A DNA stretch of 64,000 bases, taken from assembly GCA_037903475.1 (NCBI GenBank), contig JBAJFG010000442.1:87001-151000 (forward strand), read 5' to 3'. The notes beneath the pieces are model-generated. The model did not search any database. It worked only from the letters and a program-made list of their open reading frames with translations, and had not been told where the DNA came from. Positions 23,388-36,515 of this stretch are shown piece after piece; position 1 is the first letter of the stretch, and each line of letters begins with the position of its first letter. A program made the position numbers and the translations under genes. The DNA comes from Ancylostoma caninum. Taxonomy: Eukaryota > Nematoda > Chromadorea > Rhabditida > Ancylostomatidae.

Positions 23388-24783
23388 TTATTTGTTTATT
23401 TATTTATTTATTATATGCAAGTTGAAGTGCGCAAGAACAACCTCTAATCAGAACAAAAATTATGCTATCAAACATATAAGGAATGTAAGTATAGTAGCTG
23501 TTCAACAAAGAAAACAACAGTTAAAAGAGAACAAAAAAAAAACCTGGGGAGAGAAGAGAAAAGAGTAGACAAGAGAAGAGAATGGTAACGATTCCCCAGA
23601 GTCACCAGCAAACAAACATGGTATGCATTCCAACGATGTGCCTTGTGCTGGGTAACCTGATAGGAATAGTATCCTTAAAGATGGTGGATGGTGCTAGGGA
23701 TAACATCACTCTACACGAGCACTTGGGCATGCATGGAGAATCTGACGCTGGATTTTAGGATGTTAGGAATTCCCTCCCCTAACAATCCAGCTTCAGACCA
23801 ACCTAAAACTATCCCTCTGCATGAGTGAGGTAAACACCAGCGAGGCCTTTAGAATTTTTTTATGTTTTAGCTTTCATGTGAAATCAAACAACAGATTGGG
23901 GAACCCTCTGGGAAAATTTAACGAAAAAATACGCAAAAAAAACTCCCTTCAGATTTTTTGAACAACACTCAAAATCACCTACAACAATTGGAATAAAAAA
24001 AAATGAAACGTATAAGACGACAATTGCGTTTTCCTGCAGTCGCCTACATTAACAGTCGTAAAACATCTGAATTCGAAGAAGATCCGTTATATTTCTGGAA
24101 TTTTGAGAACTGAAAGCAAATCGATTTTCTTCAATCTCGCACGAATGTGGTACTGTCGTATGACTCTAACACGCTCTGTGGCAACATTTGTAGCCACCTA
24201 GCGCCTCGAAAGAACAGAGAATTGAAGATCTCAGAATGATGTTTCCTAGTCAAAGCAGTGTAGTGGATAAAGAAAATGCATGTTCACCCTCGTGAAGGTC
24301 GGAAAGTCCAGTACTTGCTGGCTCTCAATTTCGTTTCGCCTCTGAGAACTTTGTTTCCGTTCCATGATTTCGTGCCACCCCGTAGAGCTTCTATGCAGGC
24401 GCCAAGGAGATATTAGACGAGTCAGCCGCGTCCGTCCGCCTTGCGCGCGCATACCTATCCGAGAATGGATCGTCGAACTTTTGAAATTGCCTTATGAAAT
24501 AGATAAAAATATTGTGTGAGCTTATTTCCGACTGTTTGTTTTTATTAATCTTCTCAAAATGTTTATTATTAACCAAATACTTGAATTAATATTTTTTCAT
24601 AATGTTATTACCAGCCTGATCGTCCGGCTAACGCCGGACTCTCAGGCTTCTTTTCGTGCTCGCTTCGCTCGCATATTTTCATTGTCCTCAGATAAGATTA
24701 GTGCAGGTGGATGAACAGACACTATCCACAGAGAAGCATTCTTTACCACGGTTCATGGAACCATCATGGAACCATTGACCCAC
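23388..24783. other. Non-coding stretch beginning with a TTTA-rich tract
   Basis: TTTATTTATTTATTTATT at about 23396-23413 resembles the reverse of a LINE tail. A small hairpin (GTCCGGC...GCCGGAC) lies near 24622-24639. No gene seen. Confidence 0.4.
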
Positions 24784-24785
24784 TA

Positions 24786-25275
24786 CTCTGATGTTCATTG
24801 ACGATACATTTGGCGAGGTTTGTTTGGCAACCTCGAAAACGAGCTTGCCATCTAGCTAGGCAAACAAAGCCCGCCAAATGTATTGCCAAACAAGAAGTCA
24901 GGTAAAATGTATCGTCACGCAAACCCAGTAAAATGTATCGCCACGCGAACCTCGTCAATCCACGCCACGCGAACCTCCATCTAAGAATGAAATGAACGCC
25001 TTATCAGAACACCCGTAAAATGTATCGCCATACAAACCTTGCCATTTGTATCGTCAAACAAATCTCGTCAAATGTAACGTCAGCAGATTCTCTTGCCAAA
25101 TGTATCGCCAAACACCCGTAAAATGTATCGTCAACAGATTCTCTTGCCAAATGTATCGTCAAACAGGCTCTTCACTCATTCTCCCGTAAATCATATTGCC
25201 AAACAAAATTTTATCCCGTAAATCATATCGTCAAACACATTCTCTTGCCAAATGTATCGTCAATGAACATCAGAG
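24786..25275. mobile_element. TIR element with TA target duplication and internal tandem repeats
   Basis: Perfect inverted ends of about 29 bp start CTCTGATGTTCATTGACG and continue to ATTTGGC; they are flanked by TA at 24784-24785 and 25276-25277, as in Tc1/mariner-type elements. The 490-bp interior is built from variants of AAATGTATCGTCAAACA, mostly in one orientation, alternating with GCCAAATGTATCG words that resemble the terminal repeat. It is non-coding and non-autonomous. Confidence 0.8.
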
Positions 25276-25378
25276 TATGAACAGCTCCTTTCTAACAATT
25301 TGTGGTTCATTTGCCTCATTTCGGTGGAAGTAAATAGTAAAAATTGACCGAGTAAGTGCAAACTGGGATTGGACCTGA

Positions 25379-25986
25379 ACACCGGTGCACCCTTATCTCA
25401 CCGTTGGAACCTGCCTCCAAAAGTTCCTCCCGTTTTGGACGCCGGCGCACACTTGTCACGCCGTTGGACCCGACTCCACGCGTTTTCCCACTTTCAGACG
25501 CCGGCGCATCCTTATCACGCCGTTGGACCCAACTCCACGCGTTTCCCCACTTTTAGACGCCGGCGCACCCTTATCACGCCGTTGGACCCGACTCCACGCG
25601 TTTCCCCACTTTTAGACGCCGGCGCACCCTTATCACGCCGTTGGACCCAACTCCACGCGTTTTCCCACTTTTAGACGCCGGCGCACCCTTACCACGCCGT
25701 TGGACCCAACTCCACGCGTTTTCCCACTTTCAGACACCGGCGCACCCTTCTCACGCCGTTGGACCCGACTACAGGCGTTTCTTCACTTTTGGACGCCGGC
25801 GCACCCTTATCACGCCGTTGGACCCAACTCCACGCGTTTCCCCACTTTCGGACGCCAGTGCACCCTTACCACACCTTTGGACCCGACTGCAATTGTTTCA
25901 CCACTTTCGGACGCCGGCGCACCCTTATCACGCCTTTGGACCCGTCTCCAGGCGTTCCCCCTATTTTGGACGCCGATCAATCCGCT
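25379..25986 (+). repeat. 59-bp minisatellite, about 10 units
   Basis: GACGCCGGCGCACCCTTATC recurs at 25438, 25497, 25556, 25615, 25674, 25733, 25792, 25851, 25910 and 25969, an exact 59-bp step. Inner units are nearly identical and outer units diverge. Because 59 is not a multiple of 3, overlapping open frames of 66-122 codons run through it in shifting phase. They encode the same peptide words in rotation and are not taken as genes. Confidence 0.95.
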
Positions 25987-26301
25987 AGCCCACCTCTAAC
26001 ATACTCTATGCTGCAATCCCCATCCTTGTCACTCCTCACCCGTCCGGTTCATCGTCCTCGTTATGAAGGCATACTACCCTTCTCCTTCCTTTTATACGGT
26101 CCTGTGATCATAAACTTATCTCATTGATTCCGACAGTGGTGAAAACAACTGCCGGCCATTAACATGTCTGAACATGACAAAAGTGGCCCGAAACACCCTT
26201 AAATCAAGGTAAAAATCAAAATTTACCACGTTTTCGTACATAACTCGATGCGCTGAACACAATGGCGTAGGTATTTTCCGTTTTCAATGGCTGGTTCTCG
26301 T

Positions 26302-27510
<1,209 letters not shown>

Positions 27511-27512
27511 CA

Positions 27513-27687
27513 ACATGGTAGTCAATGGGTTCACCCTGGGTAAAATAGATGATGTATACAGGCACTGATACCGCATGCATCATTGAGATTACCTAGGGTA
27601 AACGTGTTAACACTACAAAAATGTATCCGTCGTTAACAAGGGCATCAAGACGGTCACCTTTGCTAATCTCAAAGATGCATCCAGGCT
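27513..27687. repeat. Palindromic repeat family (GAGATTACCC), copy 1
   Basis: TGCATCATTGAGATTACCTA (from 27577) is mirrored by TAATCTCAAAGATGCATCCA ending near 27684. A further right-type end (TTCACCCTGGGTAAAATAGA) sits at 27532-27551, suggesting adjacent or nested copies. Related words lie at 27760-27890. Confidence 0.6.
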
Positions 27688-27699
27688 CTGACGACTGCA

Positions 27700-28555
27700 T
27701 GCCCTAGGAATACTGTATGAAAATAATCAGGAACCGGAGGTAAATACCCTTGAACTTACCTACGATGAATCTGTTAACGTGCAAAAATTTGGCAACCATC
27801 AACATGTTTACCCATAAGTGAAATTGTCTATACTCATTTGCTACCCAATGCTAATCATACCCATGGGTATGAGATTATGCATCCTTTCAATGATTCATTC
27901 GGGCTCAGAATAAACTAAGAATCTTGCGACACCAGCTACGAGTACTTTCAGTTTACACGGATTTCAAGGGAGCACGCTACATATAGGTGTCTTTCGGAAA
28001 AGTACGTTTCACCGGGATTCTAACCGAGGTTTCGGTGAAGCGTACATCCCAGGATCCATACAAGCCGCGTTTAACTCTGACATTTTCCTGAATTCACTCA
28101 GAAACTGCTGATGCAGAATGACGGGAGTGCACTTGACAGGAAGGGACGGAGGAGTAGAAAAAAACTTGAGGACGGAAGGCAATGTGCTAGGGATTGAAGA
28201 AAGAACTTTTACAGTAGACAAGCTTAACATTTTCGGTGTCTGGAAAGTTTTTAGACATGAGAAAGCTATCGCAGTCACTAAGATTAGCTGAAATGTTATA
28301 CCATCGATGACTATGGAGATTGCTTTTTTTAAAATTAGCCTGAATATTATTGGTTAACCTTCAATCCGAAATATTTGACGAGTTTCCCGAGTTTACAATG
28401 ATTTCTACAGACTCAGCATAAGCTAACGTCTCCTAGTCTAATCCTACCTGTATCATTCGCCTTTCAAAGAGGTATCCTACCTAAGAATCGATTTTAAGAT
28501 TCTAATACCAGCGGAATCTTCGGGCGAAGCTGATCACAGTAGTGTACATATTCCC
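27700..28555. other. Non-coding stretch with degenerate GAGATTACCC-family words
   Basis: ACCCATGGGTATGAGATTAT near 27860 is a decayed relative of the family above. No gene; the minus frame 28009-28278 has no recognised motif. Confidence 0.4.
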
Positions 28556-28559
28556 TTAC

Positions 28560-28875
28560 GAGAATATGTACAGGACCTTTTTTGAAACCCTTCTCTCCGG
28601 AGAACTCGAGGTGCATGCTGCGACAACTACCACAATGAGTTGCGCTCCTGACATGTTAGGCACCATCGTTCGATATCGTCGCCACGGCATGGTGCAACTC
28701 CGCAACACCATGTGGTAAGTGTCCCAACGGGCACTCGAACTCTCCAAAAAGAGAGGGTGCAGAAAGGGGTTTTTTGACACCTTTCTGAGGAATTATGTAT
28801 AACATTGTGATCAGCGTCACTTCTTCTGATGCTGAAGTCTCAAAGTCGATTCTGAGCTGAGACATCGCCTTTAAT
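28560..28875. mobile_element. Partial TTAAAGGC-ended element (relative of 7329-8616)
   Basis: The right end, ...TCTGAGCTGAGACATCGCCT then TTAA at 28872-28875, matches the right end of the 7329-8616 element, as do the run GGGGTTTTTTG and the CTTCTTCTGATGC-like stretch. No matching left terminus is found at a sensible distance, so it seems truncated or rearranged. Confidence 0.55.
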
Positions 28876-28879
28876 GTTC

Positions 28880-29545
28880 TCGCACGCTGAGAGCTACAAT
28901 GGAATGAAAGGAAAAATTATAGCCTCATATGGAAAATGCAGTCAATTTTTCGTGTTTGTCTGTGGGCGGGGTCATCCAATGGCGTTTCCCTCACGTAAAA
29001 CTTTCTGCTGTACCAGTAGCGAATCAAGTAGCTGTGACCTCTTCCTGCGCTATTTTTGTTCCAAACAGCCTCAGTAATCCCTTTCTTAAAATAGTTGGAG
29101 CGCTGCGTCATCGGTAAAGAAGCCACTGGGGATGACAATATATAACACTTTTGCAATGGAGACCTATGAGTTATGATGGTGACACTGCCATATATCTCGA
29201 ATGTTTCCGAAAGAGACGGCGAATCCACGAAAGTGAGCAATCTTAGGCGCGGAACTGCTGCCGCAAGGTTAATTATAGCAAAGTTTCCGAAAAACACTCC
29301 GCAATGAAGTGGCTGTTTATCGCTTACCGTTGTTTACTTACGTATTTGTGCATCCTCTTTCGACTGTTCTGGACACGCTTTTGCGCTGAAGAGTTGTTAT
29401 TTTTGTATTTTCATGATATGTCCACATATTCTAATGCTGCTCACATCAACCATGTGATCCTAGAAATTTCATGATGAGAAACTTTATAAGGAGTACATTT
29501 TCTATGTCACATATAATACATTCGCACTCCTGCTGCTGGATTTAT
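28880..29545. other. Non-coding stretch
   Basis: No recognisable gene or repeat. Confidence 0.4.
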
Positions 29546-29546
29546 A

Positions 29547-29805
29547 GGGCAATTTATACTAGACGTGTGCGTCAGCTGTGCGTCAGACTGACGCGTTCAC
29601 TTGCGGGTGACTCTCCATGAAGACTGCTCAACGAGGCATGTTCATTTTTGAAGGAAATACCGCGTGACCACCTCAAAACTGCAAATCCATGCGTCTTATC
29701 TGCGTCTGAGCTGCGTCAGGGTTACGATTGGTCCTTTCCTTCACTGTGTAGACGCATGTGCGTTAAACGCACGCATCCAACAGAAACTGTCCTTACAGCA
29801 CCAAC
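29547..29805. mobile_element. GGGCAATTTATACT MITE, copy 3
   Basis: Left end AGGGCAATTTATACTAGACG with the internal GTGTGCGTCAGC and GTCAGACTGACGCG motifs of the family. The right end is degenerate (AACGCACGCATCCAACAG near 29776) and lacks the TAGTATAAATT terminus, so it is an old or truncated copy. Confidence 0.6.
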
Positions 29806-29948
29806 CAGCTCGAGAGTAATAGAAAACCTGCATTAGTAAACTATTCGAACAATCAGAAAGTGAGTATAAGCAAAAACAAATAACAGCATGTTCGAATAAA
29901 CGAACTCTTGGCTTTGATTATGCAAATGTTTTCAGAATGTTGGTACTA

Positions 29949-30199
29949 TAGGGCAATTTATACTGCATGCGTGCGACTGACGGGCGTGCGTCTATATGAT
30001 GAAGAGTAGAGCCCAGTCGCATAGCAGTCGCGTCGCAGTTGCAGATCAGACGCACGCGTTTACGACCTAGCGGCGGCCGCGCGTTCTTTTCATGGAGGAT
30101 ATGCATGCCGTGACCGGTCTCCATGGAAAATCGCATGTAAATGAATGGATGCGTGCGACTGATCGCGGCTGACGCACGCAGCTAGTATAAATTACCCTT
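29949..30199. mobile_element. GGGCAATTTATACT MITE, copy 4 (intact ends)
   Basis: GGGCAATTTATACTGCATGC and GCTAGTATAAATTACCCT form good inverted ends about 250 bp apart. Interior holds ATGCGTGCGACTGA words in both orientations. TATA-like sequence on both sides makes the target duplication ambiguous. Confidence 0.8.
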
Positions 30200-30251
30200 A
30201 TAACGTAACAAAGCTCTTTTATCATAGCTTTGCTTCATATAGGAATCTACC

Positions 30252-30397
30252 TGAGGCTGAATGCACCATTGAGATTACCCAGAGTGAGCTTGCCACATAG
30301 GAACACGAAGATTTACAAATCATTGAACGTTCACCACCACTACACGCTTACTACCTGCACATTTACCCTGGGTAGACTCAATGATGCATGCAGAGGC
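30252..30397. repeat. Palindromic repeat family (GAGATTACCC), copy 2
   Basis: GAGGCTGAATGCACCATTGA through GATTACCC on the left is mirrored by CCCTGGGTAGACTCAATGAT and GCATGCAGAGGC on the right. Length about 145 bp. Confidence 0.65.
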
Positions 30398-30399
30398 TG

Positions 30400-32200
30400 T
30401 ATGTATGCTCTCTCTGTCTTTAACGTTAGCTTATTAGCTCTCATTTAACCGTTGGCTTGTATCTCTTTTTTTTTATTTTCACAAGATTTTCCATGAAGAA
30501 ACGCGATTATTTCTCTTGTATGGATCATTTTTTATTTTTTTATTCCGTTCTTGCACTCCTGAATTCTCGCCTGGATTGCTAAACATTGTAAATGAGCACC
30601 TTCAGAGATTATCCATTTTCAGAATAGTCCCCGCTGGATGCTGGTTACTCCGATCTGCCTGCTCTTAAGTGGATTCCTCCATATCGTGACTACTAGCATG
30701 GGCTATGAAGGTGATCACATGTGGAAACGTTTCTACGTACGTCATGCTTGTGATGTGCAAGAGGTCCATCTCATTGAAATATTTAGTTGCTAATTGTTTG
30801 CGTCACTGCCTTGGGCATCTTCACAGTAATGTTATTATGAAAACTGTTTAGTCAGTAACGCTGCCTTCAGAACAATATGGACCAGGCTCGCCGAAGCTAT
30901 AAACTCATTTCTCAAATCAGTTATTTCAGCAACGTTGCATCCCCAGCCATGTCTAATGCCATGTCTTCAACACCTTTTTTATGGATTTTAATTTAAAGTC
31001 ACAAATTAAATAATTTTGCAAAATTTTACATGTAAAGACGCGTCTTCGCACGTCTTCATAGGGAAACGAAATGTGTGTACGTTACGTCTCGAGTCTCAAG
31101 CCGTTGTCTGCCCCTGTCTCAGGAGACAACTACAAGGTTGGAAAAAGTTCATTAACTTTTTTGATGTTGTCAGCTGTGGTAATTTCGATGTTCGCAACGA
31201 TTCGGGACAATGGGTACCACCACAAGAAAACACCCAAAAAACCTTTGCTTTGTTTCAAATTACGTTGGTAGAGTGACTGCTGCTTATGGTTATTCGAAAC
31301 TGTTTTTCGTTACTGCAGGGAAACTTCCGGTTATTTTTCGTAGTGGAGCAAAAGTGTCAGTTTAAATTGACACTGAAAATATTGACTGGAAACGGGGCGC
31401 CTGGAGACAGGGAAAGCCTGATATTGCCCCGCTTCACCACAAAACCCATAACGTGGATCACTGATACTGTGTACTACTTTAAAATATGTCACTGTCATCA
31501 TTTCATTTCAAAAAAGTGAAAAGAGTGGTTAGAAATCATTTACTCGCTTGGAATTTGCCGTGTTGCAACTATAATAATGTAGGAATTCATAGTAAAGTAG
31601 TATAATAATGTATATTTTCACGGTCAGAGGGATCCGCACTTCATAATTTTTATAATAATTAACGGTGTGATTGAAAGAACCGCTTTGCAACCGCGACGCG
31701 GTTTCGCTGCACCTCTGACAGCTCCTGACGCGTGCTTTGTCGCTATTAACTGGTTAAGATACGTGAGGACGGTAGAACTTGTCAGAACTCACCTTGTGCC
31801 TGTAAGAACCTGTTATAACCATAAGGAAACCGCTTCGCAGTGACACTGTGTCATGTTCGGAGACGGTCAAGACGTACGCCGCGACGCGTCCGCGCCACAT
31901 GTGTATGCTCCTTAGATCCAGGTTATTCCTCCAATTCGATGCATTAAATGACATCGGTTACCACCTTCTTACAGTTTGTGGGCTCCGATAACATTCACCT
32001 GTCCCACTCAAGCCTAAAAAAACTTCCCCATTTTTCCGCAGTATTGTTCGTCCCCTTGAAAGCTGCAACCGCGACGTGCGCATGAATCGACCAATCACAG
32101 CGCAGCAGCGTACCTCTTGTCACACAGCCAAAGCTCTGGCTGCAAATGTACACTGGTTGAATCAAGTTGCGTCACTACATATAGCTTACTCGGCAACTAG
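30400..32200. other. Non-coding stretch
   Basis: About 1.8 kb without a gene or repeat that I recognise. Confidence 0.4.
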
Positions 32201-32228
32201 GGACAGTCACAGCGGTTTGAATATGTAC

Positions 32229-32445
32229 TTTGGTGTAAAATCGTAATTCTGGCCCATTCTTTGACATTTCTAGGATACACATCGCTGCGAAATGTTAGAG
32301 CGTAAATGTGTTCAAAGTGCAGCACCCCATCGCACAGCTCGTTCGCGATTTTTTTACGTCGCCATGTTTTCGCTCCATATTCTCTTTTTGTGCTTGGATG
32401 TGTGAATGTGATTGGCACATAAATCTCAACGACCCTTCCTGGATT
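32229..32445 (-). other. Possible coding exon of unknown product
   Basis: On the minus strand an acceptor-like gatttgcag ends at 32446, followed by 72 open codons reading NPGRVVEIYVPITFTHPS, TWRRKKIANELCDG and NVKEWARITI, and a donor-like gtacat at 32228. The residue mix looks more protein-like than its surroundings. No partner exon is found nearby, and I do not recognise the family. Confidence 0.25.
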
Positions 32446-32459
32446 CTGCAAATCGTAAT

Positions 32460-34040
32460 CTTCATAATTTCCATCAGAACGAGCATCTTGTCCAAGCTTG
32501 TGCTAAAACTTTCAGAGAAAATCATTAGCAAGCAATTATTTTCAAACAAAAATTTGCGTATTTACCATTTATTCCCTCCGAAAGTTCGAAGGAAAATTCT
32601 TCCATTGCTCCCGTCAACTCCATATTTTCCAGACAGCTTTCATTATACATTCGTACTTTCACTGGTCGCGAGGTTCTTATGAGTTTCAGCGACGCTGAAA
32701 ATTTTCAAGAAAACTTTCCAGAAGCTACTGAAACTATGAAGTATTTATCAGTTTCGCAGACAAAGGAGTACGAGGGCTTTGAAAGTTTTTCTTCCTTTCT
32801 GAAGTTCATATTGTAGCTACTTATTTCTTTTCGAAAACTAACACCTGCAGTGGGCTCTTCTCGAGACATATCTCCATTCCTTTTATTTTTACTTTGTTTT
32901 CTCCATTTTCCTCATATCATGTGACATGAAGTCAGCTCACTTCTCTTATTTACACTAGTGCTGGGTCATAACATTCCCTTTTCACTGAATTTTCTCTAAT
33001 TCTAATCCTTCAGGATTTTCTCCTCTTTGCCCTAATTTTCCCGAATTTTCCCACGGTCACTCCAAGTGACAAATTGAGTGATGTTTGTGTTGTTGTTCGC
33101 TTGCTACCATCTGCGCAACACTTAGCGTCTGGCACCTGCATTCATTCCCGTAATGGAATTAAGGTGTTTACCTAAGCGATTCATCGGCTTGTTTTCGTTA
33201 GGTCATTGCATTAGACATCATAGGAATGAAGAAAAACTAGATTCTTTTTGTGTTCGCACTCAAAAATCGCTCATTTTCTCAATTATGGTCCCTACCCCTT
33301 GATATCGGTACCTCACTGGCGAAAATGCTCTTTACTTCTTGCCAAAATTATTCTAACAATAAGTACTACGTCCGAATTTTCCAACATCTGAACAACTGAA
33401 GGAATCAGCACTCTCCCATTGAATTGAAAGCCCATTTCCTTCAGTCATATCGGAAATATCTGTCCTGGAGAGTAGCGGTTTCGGCCTATATAGAAGCGTT
33501 TTCTGTAGAGGGTAGCAGTTGGTTGCAAAAATAACACACATGCTCGCATACAGAAAGATTAATACTAACCACTACACATGTTTTCTTAGCGGGAATATAT
33601 CGTATGGGCGGACTATCGGCGAATATTTCGGTGCAGTAAACGCGACGTGATATGGTACATAGGTCGAAAAATACATTTTGGGTGGCTTGATTTGCGAAAT
33701 TCCACACTTTGCACCGCAGGGTCCACTTTATTGTTGTCCAATGGGGCAACGGATGGAAGTTAGGCGACCGCTGCCTCTCACGCAATTAATGAACTGAGGA
33801 GCACGTTCCATGGTAAAATCAACAATTGCGCGAACAAGGAAGGCAAACAAAACTATAGCATTGAAGAAAAAAGCGCAAGATATGCGGTTAAGCGCTTTCA
33901 GAGATTTTCGATTGATTTGTAGGTAACTGGATATGAACGGTAGAACTTGTAAGCTTGACGAAGGTACATACTACTGTGCTGAAAGCTCGCCATTGAACTT
34001 ACACATGATGGCAGAACGATAGGTTTCACTGGAAAAGAAA
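32460..34040. other. Non-coding stretch
   Basis: The minus-strand frames at 33353-33785 were considered but have no motif. Confidence 0.35.
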
Positions 34041-34044
34041 TTTC

Positions 34045-34290
34045 TACTGCAATTTTTATTTATTTTATTTTATCTATTTATTTATTTATAAATACACTCA
34101 TGGTGTTCCAATAAAAAAATCAAACTCCATGGTAACTGAGAACAATCTAGTCAAAACCGTTAAATAGGAAAAATAATGGAAAAAATTCGATAGGACGCAT
34201 AGAAGGAATGCAACAACAACACTTTTTAAACTCAACTCGATAAGGATTGCTCCTCCAACTACCATGATTCCCTCGCTGAAATGCAACACC
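34045..34290 (-). mobile_element. 3' end of a non-LTR retrotransposon, minus strand
   Basis: On the minus strand TTGGAACACCATGAGTGTAT leads into an AAATAAATAAATAG tail at about 34050-34095. The end matches the one at 8770-8890. A 64-codon frame upstream (34292-34098) has no recognised domain. Confidence 0.5.
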
Positions 34291-34484
34291 AATCTAGTCC
34301 ATTAGGCTAACTGCTTACAAAGCTTGCACTACTAAGACATAGATTAAGTCGAAAAGAACCCAAGCGAAACGTATTGTCCATGACCAAGATAACCATGGTG
34401 TGAGGCTCAGACTAAGCTGAGGCCCACTTTCGAGCGATGGAAAGGGAGGAAGGACACCAAGGCGAAAGGTCTGAGTTCCATGCG

Positions 34485-34578
34485 TACCCTGGCGGGTGGA
34501 GTACCACTTTCAGTCTCCTCTTTCTTATTTTTCTATAAGAAAGAGGAGACTGAAAGTGGTACTCCACCCGCCAGGGTA
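34485..34578. repeat. Perfect foldback, 44-bp arms, 6-base loop
   Basis: Arm 34485-34528 (begins TACCCTGGCGGGTGGAGTAC) is exactly mirrored by 34535-34578, with loop TTTTCT. The word TTTTTCTATAA in the loop/right flank recurs just after the right arm, suggesting a local fold-back copying event. It would form a very stable hairpin if transcribed. Confidence 0.95.
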
Positions 34579-34599
34579 TTTTTCTATAATTTCTTTATT

Positions 34600-35290
34600 T
34601 TCATTCCTTATTCTTTAGAACGACAGTCTTACAACTAAGTAAAAAGACGTGTTTTTTTGAATCTCTGAAGTAGCTTTTCTTAGCTGTGATACAACCCCTC
34701 AACCTTTTCTTCGCAGAAGCGTGCCACTGGTAGTACCTACCATTGTCTTATCATGCATGTTGTGAATTCCCGGCATAGATGTTCTAGATTCTTGGTATTC
34801 TTGTTTTTCAATTTCTTCTCTACGAATTACTGAACAAAGAAATCATTTGGACTCGAGTCTCGACTGCAGGAAGGTCACTGGTTCTTGCTGAGAACAGGGG
34901 GAACTCTGCCTCCAGCTATGCGATTAATGTTTCGACCTACTGGCTCGGAGCTCACTTATGGTGAAAAATCATGTTGCTTTTCTTTTCGCTTTCATGGATC
35001 GAGTATTTTATGTATCTTGATACCTTGATAAGAGAAAGAAGGGGCACATTTACACCAGAGTTTCGTGCCTTTGGAGGACTATGAGACCTCTAAGTGCATT
35101 AAAAGAACCAATAGCAAGCATTGGTTGCACATACATATTTGCTAAGAGTAATGTCAATAGCCATAAAGCTCTCCAAGGGCAGTCACTGGTGCCGGATTTA
35201 GTGTTTTCTACATAGGTTTTTATTTTCTTCGCCCCATTACCTCCAGTTACAGTCTTATATTGTAGTTCGAGCTGTTGAGTTGATGGTACC
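34600..35290. other. Non-coding stretch
   Basis: No gene recognised. Confidence 0.4.
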
Positions 35291-35299
35291 ATTTTCATT

Positions 35300-35430
35300 T
35301 TTTCTATCTGTTCCTGTTCTGTTGCGTTACTTAATATTCGATTAGTTTTGTATGGCACATCTTGTTGTGTATTACAAATAAATAAATAAATAAATGAATA
35401 AATAAATAAATAAATAAATAAGAGATGACC
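35300..35430 (+). mobile_element. Probable LINE 3' tail ending in (AAAT)n
   Basis: TGTGTATTACAAATAAATAA and following AAAT/AATG units to about 35420 look like a plus-strand non-LTR retrotransposon terminus. The open frame of 174 codons on the opposite strand crosses this tail (LFIYLFIYSF) and is not taken as a gene. Confidence 0.5.
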
Positions 35431-35544
35431 TCGATCTAACGTTCTCGTTGCGGTCACTCGACGCAAAGCCATTTTACCTCTGCTGCTGCAACGCGATCGC
35501 TTCGATTCACAGTCTGCATTCTTACTTTCATTTCCTCGATTTCG

Positions 35545-35640
35545 TCGTTTCCTTATTCCATACTCCCTACCCATAGCCGTACTACATAGCTCACTACATT
35601 ATGACGTCTCATAGGACCTCATGCCCTTGTTTACTGACTG
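35545..35640 (-). mobile_element. Retrotransposon-like 3' end, shared with 42759-42900
   Basis: On the minus strand, ATGTAGTGAGCTATGTAGTA, ATGGGTAGGGAGTATGGAAT and AAGGAAA parallel the sequence at 42900-42759, where the same order ends in an A-rich tail. Confidence 0.45.
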
Positions 35641-35644
35641 TGTT

Positions 35645-36510
35645 GGTAGTACATTAGGCTAAGCACGGCTCGCTCTACTTTATTACATACCGATTGGATT
35701 AATCATTGGTTCAATGCTTTCCTCATTGATCGATTACCTATAGAATTACCAATAATATACAATGAGTTTGCATTTGAACATCCTTCTTAATTCCGTTTCA
35801 ATCTCCCTCTCACTATAGGTTTCTCTTAGCAATTCCTCGTCAATTTTATTCGTTACTTTTCCATGTGCGTCACTTTGGGGGTCAACCGATTGGGCCTAGA
35901 GAGTAGCGATTCACGACACCCGTGAAAGAGAAATAGAGAAAGAAAAAGGAAGAGAAAGAGAGGAAGAAAAAAAAGAATATGGGACTTTGTGACGTTTGAC
36001 TCTTTTCTTTTTTTTTTTTTTTGAAGAGCACCGGTGACTTGGTATTGATGGGCTGGCTGTCGTTCTGAGATCCATCGCATCTCTGATGCTGGCACTTGGA
36101 AGATTTTCAACAGTTTCCTGCTTCCATTAAGCCTATTCCCTTCGGTTATATCGGTAAGCTTTTGTCCCTTCTGATTGCAATAATGCGAGGTCTTAACTCT
36201 TCCTAACACCTCATTGAACGGATAAATGTGCCTCTCACTGACTTTTTGCCATCTACTTCAGGCTGACAACAACATTTCGGCTAATTCTCTTCTTAATGAT
36301 CACATAAATCCTTCTCGTGTCTACTTGTAGTGGTTGACTCCGTTTTCAATTTACGTTATCACTGCGGTAGACTCTCCGTAATATACTGAACTCGTCCAAG
36401 TCGGAAAGGAACAATCAAACATCTACCGAAGGCACAGAAACGACTGAGAATTCCTACTCTTCTTTCCCTTCGAATACTTCAATTTCTATATCACTTACAT
36501 ACTTATTTGT
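35645..36510. other. Non-coding stretch
   Basis: Contains a purine-rich run (35930-35980) and a T15 tract near 36008. The minus frame 35853-36209 lacks a recognised domain. Confidence 0.35.
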
Positions 36511-36515
36511 CCTCC

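Noticed and set aside
25356..26127. Overlapping frames of 66-122 codons with repeated LDAGAPLSRRWT-like words; also considered as a CRISPR-like or repeat-protein locus
   Set aside because: A 59-bp tandem repeat with no spacers. The frame rotates between units, so no single repeat protein is maintained, and CRISPR arrays are not expected in an animal genome.
35050..35574. 174-codon minus-strand frame
   Set aside because: It crosses an AAAT-repeat tail (LFIYLFIYSF) and shows no domain; the tail belongs to a retrotransposon end.
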